This document shows, piece by piece, positions 35,850 to 44,627 of a DNA stretch of 64,000 bases (position 1 is the stretch's first letter; the number at the start of each line of letters is the position of its first letter). Origin of the DNA: Lepeophtheirus salmonis. Lineage: Eukaryota; Arthropoda; Copepoda; Siphonostomatoida; Caligidae. The notes under the pieces were generated by a model, which saw nothing but the letters and a program-made list of their open reading frames with translations, ran no database searches and was not told the DNA's origin. Where the stretch lies: the NCBI RefSeq assembly GCF_016086655.4, contig NC_052135.2, forward strand, positions 20,240,363 to 20,304,362, written 5' to 3'. A program made the translations under genes and the position numbers.

Positions 35850-36120
35850 CTATGGGTAGAATGGACATTTTTGTTTGGAAAAACTAAGTTTAGAATTTCG
35901 AAAAGGAAAAAACGGTTGTTGTGTGAGCTCTTTTTCCTTTTTGTTTATTATTTAATAGAGGTCTTTGCAGTGTTAACGCTTACCTCTTACGTAAACATCA
36001 TCGCCTATCAACTGATTTTAACAAGACCCCTAATTCAGTAATACCATATGTCTCGCTCCCACGTTCTCCGCGTGCTCTTTTCTTACTTAACAAATGTCAA
36101 CTCTAGTTATGAAGTAATAT
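35850..36120 (+). repeat. Family D block, copy 2
   Basis: TTTTTGTTTATTATTTAATA followed by GTGTTAACGCTTACCTCTTA, and then CTCGCTCCCACGTTCTCCGC, correspond to the block at 60000-60300. They also match, inversely, 7490-7650. Confidence 0.55.
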
Positions 36121-36536
36121 TGAACACTTTTTCCTTGTGCACAAAAATAGTGACTCTACAAACGCAACTTAGTACAAATATTGATTAAATGGTCTTCGTT
36201 TTAAAGCTTTGAAATCTACAGTGTACATTACACCTCTTCAAATTTGACTTTTTGTAATTTGCCAATTTTTTTAGCATCTTTATTCATACCATATATATGT
36301 AGAAAACACACAATAATATAGTATTACATTGCTACGAGGAATTGCGTTGTATTAAAACAAATAATAATAATTTTATCTTAAAATCAGTACTTTTAGCCAA
36401 AACAATTAAACAATACAACAATCAATTGATCATAAAAAAACAATCTCAAAAGAAATATTATAGAACATAAAAATCAATCCATTGGTCTCCCTCGATGAAA
36501 GCGTTCATACATCCGGACAATTTTTTTAAAAAGTAG
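36121..36536. other. Gene-free stretch
   Basis: A+T-rich, with no feature recognised. Confidence 0.5.
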
Positions 36537-36903
36537 TTATATATCTAGTTGACTCTGATAATTTATATTTGACAAAGTAGATAGTGTGGTTCCAGGAAAC
36601 CTATCCTTGGTATTTTCCATGAAAAAACACCAAATCTTGTTGCAGAGGACTATTGCTCTTAGGGGTTCTCTAAGAATTGGTTCTCCACATTCCAATATAT
36701 TGCCAATAAGAGCTTTGGCGCTCAAAAGAGCAAAATGCATTGCCCGATTTTCTGCACTTTTTCGTCTTTACTTTGTAGGCGAGCCGAACAAAATTGTTGC
36801 CTTTAAGATATTAATGTTTTTCCCTTCCATATTTAGAGAAACAAATTCAATTCAAAAGGACACCACCAAGGGGCACTCGACCGACGCGTACAATGTAGTG
36901 TAA
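36537..36903. other. Unidentified coding-like segment (strand uncertain)
   Basis: This stretch is less A+T-rich than its surroundings and is open on both strands. On the minus strand 36537-36740 reads MHFALLSAKALIGNILECGE and on. On the plus strand 36586-36903 reads MVPGNLSLVFSMKKHQILLQ and on. The minus reading, continued upstream with breaks, seems slightly more protein-like. I recognise neither. It may be part of a decayed element together with the non-LTR fragment downstream. Confidence 0.3.
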
Positions 36904-37269
36904 AATAAACTTTTCACAATCTTCACAGGGATTGTAATAAATAATGCAGTCTGTCGAAATCTGAAATTGAGACTTCAGTTTTTTTGCTTCGACAATTCCA
37001 CACAAAGAATTCCCTATCGTGTTAGCCCAATTTTTTTACGAAATTTTGACATCTCTTGTTCGATATATCAGGATACGAAAGCGAAATCCTCATCTTTAAG
37101 TACCAGTGCCTGTTATGTAAATGATGTCTTGCAGATTTTGTAGGAGGACACACATATTTTCCATTATTTAACAGGGAGGTTATGGTGCAGTATCAGAGAG
37201 TAACAAGTGACGATTAATTTGGAGTGCAAAGAAATCTCTTTACTGGTAAAAACTGAACGTTGAAAGTGT

Positions 37270-37483
37270 AAGCGTATTGTACTTGGTTTTGAAGACCATC
37301 CTGGTGTTATCTGGTGTTAAGATTAGAAAGGCAAGTGCAAGATCCCTCGAGGTGACATGTCAATTAATCACACAATCAGTGGTAGCCTTTCCTAACCAAG
37401 ACAAGCCATCCAAAAAACGTAATAATTTGATCGGATTCTCATTTGGCAATTGCAGCTATTCTAAATCAGTTTACAAAAATTGA
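37270..37483 (+). other. Unidentified open stretch upstream of the RNase H fragment
   Basis: A frame of about 70 codons opens with a TTG-type codon, with composition richer in C+G than its surroundings. It might be upstream retrotransposon sequence, but it shows no motif I can name. Confidence 0.25.
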
Positions 37484-37519
37484 TACAGTTAATAAGTGCA
37501 AATAAATATTAAACAGCCG

Positions 37520-37897
37520 AAAATGTGAAATAAACATACATTTATTGGTGCAAAGGCCGTTCGGATATTTCAGGAAACGAATTTGCAGACTATCTTGCAA
37601 AGAGTGATACTGAAAGTCAAAATGGTTTGTGCGTTGGAGCGCCTCCTAGCTACATAAAAAAGGTGGTGGGTGACTTCTTCTTGGAAAAAAAAGGAACTTA
37701 CTTGTCAACCCTACACAGTTCATGTACCAATGTTGTCCCATCTGAACAAATGGAAAAATACAAGTACAATGTGCAATATTTACGTGGAAGAACCAAAAAG
37801 GGCAGACCGTCTTATTAGAAGATGTCCATCGCTCTCATATGAGAGATACTACAACCATGGTGTCTTTTGTGTTGAAAACAGGAGGGACAGATCTTGA
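37520..37897 (+). pseudogene. Non-LTR retrotransposon RNase H and C-terminal fragment
   Basis: The frame entering near 37543 reads YWCKGRSDISGNEFADYLAK, the closing motif of an RNase H domain, usually W-x-GH-x-G-x2-GNE-x-AD-x-LAK. Here the active His position is Arg. PPSYIKKVVGDFF follows, typical of the linker. After a frameshift near 37730, LNKWKNTSTMCNIYVEEP and LIRRCPSLSYERY match the terminal zinc-knuckle region of such elements, with one Cys replaced by Tyr and the His by Arg. Reverse transcriptase and endonuclease parts are not visible upstream. A dead 3-prime fragment. Confidence 0.75.
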
Positions 37898-38079
37898 TGA
37901 CTTTATAATATCAAAATTCACAACAAGACAAAATAAATACTCCACATAAATGGTGCTAAAGTTACATAAATGGCTTGATTTATAATCTACTACTAGAATC
38001 TAACAGTGCAATATGATAGAAACATAGGCTCTCACAGACAACATTGTAGTCGTAGTTCTTTATACCAGAGTGAGCAACA

Positions 38080-39095
38080 TACTATCAATATAAGTGCAGC
38101 GAAACTTAAATTGTCGTCATCACATATCAGAGACAATAAGTGGAGGTTCATGGGAGGCTGTTTTGGGGAAAGTTAATAGTCCTGCCAATCCCTTGTTAAA
38201 CAGTTTGAATGAAATGTGATAAAAATTGGATAAAGACAACTCAAAAGTTTTCGGTCCATTTGAAAAAGACTTGAAACAGAAGATGACAATTGTAAAGTAA
38301 GCAAATTCATTGAAGGAACAATTATATAGGCATATTATAGAGAGAAAACAGAGCTGTGTATGACCCTGGTTGCTGAAAAAAATACTCAAGGTATCCATTA
38401 GCCAAGCCAGGGGATATTCAACAAGACCATTGGATAGCAAGGAACATTTAAACAGCATTATGATCCTGACCATCCCCCCAAGAAATTTAAATACAACAAG
38501 GAAACTATATTCAAGCTAAAGACGATGAACAAGTTCCTGGCCATAATTTACACTGACCCCTTGGAAGCACTATATGTGTTTAGAAGAACCTATGCATGAC
38601 CTCCATCTTATAGAGAACATAGTACAATACACGCAACATGACTATGAATTGGCAACCTCTGTTCTCAAGAAAAGGAACAACCACTACTCGTATCTGACCA
38701 AGAAAGTGGTGCCATTCATCTTTTTTAGTTCCCATGACAGCATGGACAAGTCTGCAAAGGAGAAACTCGAAGTCAAGCTATCAGCGATATAGCGAACTGT
38801 AAGTTACAGAAGAGCCAAGCCAGTGTTTCTTGTCATCAATTTAGCTACGGTTCTCACAGACCTGGTTTTAACAGATTCTCACTTTTAGTTTGATGCTCTT
38901 AGAGGGAGATCACTACCAGCTCACTACTCCTACTGACACCTTTGATGATAATGATATCTACTAGAAAGCACAAAAGTTTGTACAGTCATAAAAGTGACCA
39001 ATGATGGGGCTGGGAGAGGTTTGAAACTAATGAGTTACTTTGCATCTCAAATCACAACAGAACCAGAGCAGATAACTTACTTATTTAGTTAGTTG
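38080..39095 (+). pseudogene. Decayed copy of an uncharacterised, probably multicopy gene
   Basis: Plus-strand pieces in shifting frames look protein-derived: KLSSSHIRDNKWRFMGG near 38110, FKYNKETIFKLKTMNKFLAI near 38490, then a clear run (38574-38792) with EEPMHDLHLIENIVQYTQHD and KKRNNHYSYLTKKVVPFIFF. Near 39000 comes NDGAGRGLKLMSYFASQITT. From memory these resemble a family of uncharacterised arthropod proteins with a conserved ND-x-AERGV-x-LI motif near the end. I have no name or function for it. Frameshifts and stops make it non-functional. Confidence 0.55.
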
Positions 39096-39713
39096 AGACC
39101 TTGGTAACCTTGGATTTCATTGTGTTGAAATGGTGGTCCGATTTATTTGGTCTCACTCTATGGACCGTTTTTATTTGCAAGTATATTTAGTTGTTACATG
39201 CTCATATTAATACAGACTGTGTAAGTAAATATATTATGCTATTGCTACATACATGATTTTGAACTTTGTGAAAGAAGATATTTAGAGGCACCAAAAACTG
39301 CTTGTATTAATCGCTGTTTCCTCTTTTATATTTATAAAAATATTATTATAGAATAGAATATTCATACATATATTTATTGTAGAGATATCAAAATTAATTT
39401 TTCTATTTAATTATAGCCTTGCCTTTTGCAAAATATAAATGTATACATACACTATATTTTACATGTCCCACATAAACCCTTTTGCATGTTTAAAGCAAAG
39501 ACCCATAATTATTTATATCGAAGCCTATGAAATGGTTATGTCTAATAAAGCAGTAAAGAGTTTTTTTTCCTTGGAAACATTTTCATTCTTTTTAGTGTTA
39601 TTACGAGTAGTCGTAGTAAATACATTTACATAGATGATTCACTTTGAAATTGTAATTTGACAAATAAATGATTTACATACAAATGAAATCTCCCAAAAAA
39701 AACGTTCATAATA
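39096..39713. other. Gene-free stretch
   Basis: I see no gene. The frame at 39439-39633 has no recognisable features. Confidence 0.45.
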
Positions 39714-40415
39714 TGTAGGGGAGACGGGACACTGTTGCAACTTTATTTTTACCTTTCCGTGACCTTGACCTTTATTTTAGTCAAATAGATATTTAATGCC
39801 TTTATTATACCTACAAAATGACATTAATTTGAGTTATATATCTTAATTTTATCCATAGTTATGCTAGATTATGTGTATTAAGCGGTTACTTTGATCTTGA
39901 CATCTCAAAATGAAATAGCCACTTACTGTTAAACTATATAATCTTCCCGAAAACTTTTACCCAAATTTGTTTCTAACTTTTTCCTAGGTTAGGCTTACAA
40001 ACAAACAAACCTAGGCAAAATCATAAGGAAAATATGTTCAACTTCGTTGGCAGAGCTAATAATAACAAATTATAAACAATACGAACTTTTGCAACTGACC
40101 TCTTTGTACTGAGTGTTAAAGCATTACAAATTTATCCTCAATGAGTGAGTTATAAATTTGGATAAAATCAAGTAAATTGATATGAGGATATAAGTTGCAG
40201 TAAAAACAATAAAAAACTGACAACATACATACAAAACTTTTACTTCACCTCTCAAAATCTTTTTTTTTTTTTTAAATCTTGAAAAAAATAAACTAAAATC
40301 ATTCGTTCTTACAATGCTTTTGATTATATTATACAATTGTGATGTTAATTTTGAAACTGTAGCTTTTTTTAATTCTAGAGATAAAGTGTAGTAACTTTCC
40401 CCAATCTCCCCTACA
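39714..40415 (+). repeat. Family G inverted-repeat element
   Basis: The left end is TGTAGGGGAGACGGGACACT and the right end is its approximate inverse, CCCCAATCTCCCCTACA. The 11 terminal bases TGTAGGGGAGA are identical, with patchy similarity for about 15 more. The interior holds an imperfect palindrome around CCTAGGTTAGGC (about 39985-40015). A minus-strand frame (40124-40441) overlaps the right part but shows no domain. Superfamily unknown. Confidence 0.6.
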
Positions 40416-41946
40416 TTATACTCTTTATATATATTGAACATACATAGGAACAGAAGTTCAATTTGTAAATTTACTTTACAAAATAATATAATATAAGATC
40501 CTTTAATGATCCAGTTTCATAATAAAATTTCACTCCTTTTTCTCAACTCAATGGTGCATAAAAGGATAGAATGGGGCTATAACCCCCCTCCCCTCTTTCT
40601 TCCCTTCCTTTGAACCATTTTCGTATTTGCTTATAATAGACACAAATAAGATTATCAAAGATAAAGATCCCAAAAAGGAGATAATATTCTATAAAATATT
40701 CATGATGTTTTAAAAGATCCTTGAGTGAGGGGACATCAGATAAGGAGCATATTTATATTATCATCAGATATAAAAGAAAATAATAACCTTGTCAATTAAT
40801 TAAGCATTATTTATTCGAATTGCAATTAGATTTTTTTCCTATTCCAGGAATGGCATTACAAAGAGATATTATCTTTTATAATAATATATCTAACAAAAAC
40901 AGCATTTGTGATCTGCAAAGGTCACATTTTTAAATATATAAATTAAATTGAATAAGAAGTTCCATATAAAAAGTGTCATTTTACTAACGAGAAAAAGTTT
41001 AATACCGTCAGCACTTCATTGTTTCTCCTCTTTTAATTGAGTCATATTTGTAGTGATGCGAATTGCTTCCATTTTTTAGCTCACCCATTTTTTTGGAGTT
41101 GGGAAGATGAAGAAAATTTTTTCTCTTACTAAGCTGTTATCATTATTATTAAATTCTTGAGAAGTGAACTTCCTTTTCCCCTAAATTTTCAAAAAACAAA
41201 TATTAAAAAAACTGCATTAAATGTCTTTAAAAATATAACCCTTGACATTTGTATTTAATACAAAATTGATGCCATGGTTCAAAAATGATAAAAAAAAAAT
41301 AGATGTTCTAGTACTAAAAAATCCTATTACATACCTAGATTACAATAATTAATTTTGTTTTAGATCGATTAGGTTAAAGAAAAGTAAGGTACTGATACAC
41401 AAATATCTTATCCTTACAAGTGTAATGTTTTTTTTTGTTATCTAGGAGAAAATAGACTCCTTTACTTAAAATGCAAATAAGAAAACCCATGTTTTAGGTG
41501 AAATGATCAAATATAGAGGTAAAGGTGCATAATTACGACACAACAGTAAACATCAACACCAGATTCTGTTTCAATTCATATTAATTGATTTTAGGATTTA
41601 TAGTTGAATTCAGGAAATAAAATATGGGTCTTTAAATAGTTAAACTGTTTTATAATGCTCTGATTTTAGTCCTAATTTTCGAATACAAAAGAATATTCTA
41701 AACACACAAGAAAATTAAATTTTGTATCAAATTTATTATTTATCAAGTATTTTTATTGTGAAGGATAACTTTTATATACTATATGAATCAATAAGTAATT
41801 TGTACTACAGGATTTACGTCACAAGTGGGGGCATGGGGAAGGGTCACTTCTTTGCAATTTGTATTTTTAACGGCAAAAAAAAAAGCTAATAGTAGTACAT
41901 AAATTAACTAAAATGCTCTCATCCCAAGCCTTTTTCAACTTTTCAG
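40416..41946. other. Mostly gene-free stretch
   Basis: A small family C piece (inverse of the AATAATAATAACAGCTT region) lies at about 41120-41185. Otherwise there is A+T-rich sequence without features. If the exons at 41947-43238 are real, their upstream exons should lie here, but I could not find an ATG-bearing exon. Confidence 0.4.
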
Positions 41947-42024
41947 GATTCGTCATTCGGTTTTGGTGTCTATTATTTTGACATACCGGAAGGACATGTT
42001 TCACGTATCACTGGCAATATCACT
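41947..42024 (+). CDS. Weak candidate exon, strand ambiguous
   Basis: TTTTTCAACTTTTCAG precedes and ACT-GTAAAA follows a 26-codon open segment reading DSSFGFGVYYFDIPEGHVSR then ITGNIT, with an N-glycosylation sequon at its end. However, the minus strand also has a convincing acceptor (TTTTTTTACAG) and donor (CCG-GTATGT) framing about 36 bases here. Strand and reality are both uncertain. Confidence 0.25.
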
Positions 42025-42341
42025 GTAAAAAAATAACAACTTTTACTAAAATACCAATATTTATAATTAAAAGTCATTCTGAGTTTTTTCTACGTATAAA
42101 AAACAAAACAAATAGAATACAAAAATTAAAATTAAAATGTTTCTAGATATCAAAAAAGCTCTTTCTTTTTTTATTCCTTTCTTAATTTGAGAAAAGGACT
42201 TCGGAGTTTTAAAAAATTAACTCCAATTTTGTTAAAAAAAAATATCAAAAGAAATTCAATTGTACATTGTCATATAGTTGCCATTGGTTTGGAATGACCA
42301 AAGTTGTTCCTAACTCTATAAATTTATTTACCTCACATTAG

Positions 42342-42407
42342 TTGGTGGCCCTTGTTGCCCTCCTTAGTGTTTTATCTGGATGTATGGATCCATCTAAATA
42401 CATGGTA
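42342..42407 (+). CDS. Candidate signal-peptide or membrane exon (22 codons)
   Basis: The segment follows ATTTACCTCACATTAG, an acceptor, and ends before GTAAGT, a consensus donor, at a codon boundary. It reads LVALVALLSVLSGC then MDPSKYMV. The hydrophobic run with small residues before GC suits a secretion signal whose first residues lie in an upstream exon. Alternatively, if the exon at 41947 precedes it, it is a short membrane segment. The next in-phase acceptor opens the candidate terminal exon at 43092. No homology recognised. Confidence 0.4.
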
Positions 42408-43091
42408 GTAAGTAATTTAGAATTTTCCTTAATCTTTATTATAAAAGGGGTTTTATACTAATATAAAAAAAAAAAAAACAACCTTTTTTCATTAAGATTA
42501 AGGATTTTTATTTTTTTGCATATTCCAAATATGAAGCCCTTTTATACAAAAAAATATTTCCAAACCTTGAAATTCCATACAATATACTGTCATAAAATCC
42601 TTATACCTTTCTCAAATAACAAAACAAATATATAGTCAATAGTTACATATAATTGCAGAAAGGGATTAATTAGATTTATTTCAAGGCGTACTTTGATTGA
42701 ATGCAATAATCCAAATAGCTGCAGTGAAAATATATAAAGATTTAAAGAACAAAATACAATTTTGGAGCTGCAATGTACATGTGATCAATAAACAAACACA
42801 TAATTTTATTAAATATGTATACACTGGGTGAGTTATTAGTCGTTGAACCCTTTGGACTTCGTTAAGAAAATGAATCATATGCAAGAAATACTTGTTGTTA
42901 GAGAAAGTTTATTGCCCCAAAATATTTTTTTTAATTTTCAAAATGGAAAAATATATATATATTGATATAAGTAGGATATTTTTAAAATTTTAAATTGTTT
43001 AACATCTATAATTCAGCTGATATTTCACTTGTAACTCTTTGGTTGCATGTATCGTCATTTTTTCTACATTACTTTTACTTTACATTTATAG

Positions 43092-43238
43092 TTATCATAT
43101 TGTAAAAAGGGAGTTGTGCGAAATGTTAGACTTGATAGACGTAAGAGGGCCCTTAGATCAAACAGATTGAAGTTTCTCAAGATTGGAATCCCCTTCACGC
43201 TGCCACACTCTTTATACATCTTCTTGATCCAGAAGTAG
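43092..43238 (+). CDS. Candidate terminal exon with RRKR site
   Basis: It follows a pyrimidine-rich tract ending ACATTTATAG. In phase 0 from there it reads LSYCKKGVVRNVRLDRRKR, then about 29 residues ending SLYIFLIQK and a stop (43236-43238). C+G content is well above the flanks. RRKR could be a furin-type processing site in a secreted precursor, or membrane-proximal basic residues. Caution: the minus strand is also open across most of this block (WIKKMYKECGSVKGIPILRN) with an acceptor-like TTGCCAG, so the strand is not settled. Confidence 0.35.
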   Translation, partial: LSYCKKGVVRNVRLDRRKRALRSNRLKFLKIGIPFTLPHSLYIFLIQK

Positions 43239-43917
43239 CTGGCAATGACTAAAGTTGATTTTCATGTAAAATAAGTCCAATAACTTTTTTTTTGTAGTTC
43301 CGCCATTTTAAATTTATGGCTTTACTGTTTATTTTCTGAGATGACTTTATTTACAAAAAAAATACAGTCAAAATATATCAAAATAGTTTATATTAATGAC
43401 ATATAACCTTTCAACCTCCTATAAAGCAATAACTTAAGATTTAAAAAGTGTTTAACGACCCTCCCGGTATATACAATATTAAGTAGGTATAACCAAGCCA
43501 CCTTCATTTATTTTTTAATATATGTATTGCATATAAGTAATTAAGATAAGAGCAAGATTAACAAAAGAAATACAACTTTGTTTCTTTTTGCAAATAATGC
43601 TATTTACTTTGTATTTATAATTAGATTCAATTTTCTACAATTTTTATATTTTTTGAAAGAAAAAGTATGTAGAGTAATAATTTCATCAAAAATATACCAA
43701 ATACTTATACAGCAAAAAAAAAAAAATACTAATAATAATAATAACAAATTATTTCCAACAAAATACATAGAACTTAATAGCATAGAATGAAAAACGAAAT
43801 GACTTTATATCATGCTAACAAAAATACATATATCATATAAAAAAAAATACATTTTTTCCCATTATAATTGATCGACACGAGGATATCCTTTCTTTCTACT
43901 CTACAATACAATTCATT
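43239..43917. other. Gene-free stretch
   Basis: A+T-rich. The frame at 43578-43790 ends in low-complexity Asn codons. No canonical AATAAA closely follows the candidate exon. Confidence 0.45.
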
Positions 43918-43919
43918 CA

Positions 43920-43985
43920 TATATGTGACCCGTCAATTTTGAGAAAAATCATTCTAGCTTGCTTTTGTGTTGACGGGGACATATG
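43920..43985 (+). repeat. 66-bp minimal family A derivative
   Basis: The two ends of family A are present (ATATGTGACCCGTCAA, and inversely ATATGTCCCCGTCAA) with only the right subterminal block TTTTGAGAAAAATCATTCTA and CTTGCTTTTGTG between them. Nearly the whole interior is deleted. Confidence 0.65.
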
Positions 43986-44485
43986 AGAGGGAGAGTAAGG
44001 AAGAGAGAAACACAAATCCAATCCAATTATGTCCGGAGTTTTTCACATGGAATCCCTTCCATTTTGGAAGTTCTGTCAATCATGTCACCAACATTTTAAG
44101 AAGGAAAAAAAGGTTGGAAACAACAAGAGGGAATAACGAACCATATTAATATTTTGTTGATTTACAGGTAGATAAATTCATGGGAAACGAATATAATCAA
44201 GAGTTGAGTGGTCCTTCTGAAACTACATTATATTTCTTCCGTTCTATTTTATGAATTCTTGTTCGTTTATAAGAAGTAGCAAATTCAATCTATGTTAGAG
44301 GCCAAAGGCCTCTAATAGGTAGACAATATCAAAATATAGTCACGCTATGATATAATTTTCCAATAGTTTGAGTGCGGTCCATGTTTGAAATACAAACTAC
44401 CTTGTATTGAACCCAAGGCGATAAAACATCAAGATAATAAGCAAAAAAATTGAATTATTAAAAATCTATTTTCCAGATCCTTTCA
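43986..44485. other. Gene-free stretch before the P-type element
   Basis: I see no feature. The frame at 43967-44149 starts in the family A end and has no domain. Confidence 0.45.
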
Positions 44486-44561
44486 AGCAAGGTGACTATA
44501 TATAAAAGTGAGGCAACAAGGCAATAAGCCAGTCTGGTTGGCGTTAACTGACTCAGCTAAC

Positions 44562-44577
44562 ACAGTGACGTCACTGT
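44562..44577. repeat. 16-bp perfect palindrome ACAGTGACGTCACTGT
   Basis: It lies about 76 bases inside the left end of the P-type element and contains a CRE-like TGACGTCA core. It could be a subterminal transposase-binding or promoter site, but that is inference. No counterpart was found at the right end. Confidence 0.5.
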
Positions 44578-44627
44578 TGCGGGAGTTCAGAAAAATTAAT
44601 TGAAGTGAATTATCTCGAAGTTCAAAC

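Noticed and set aside
38120..38473. 117-codon minus-strand frame
   Set aside because: It lies opposite plus-strand fragments that look like the true coding sense of a decayed gene. Its own translation is Leu/Phe-rich without a motif.
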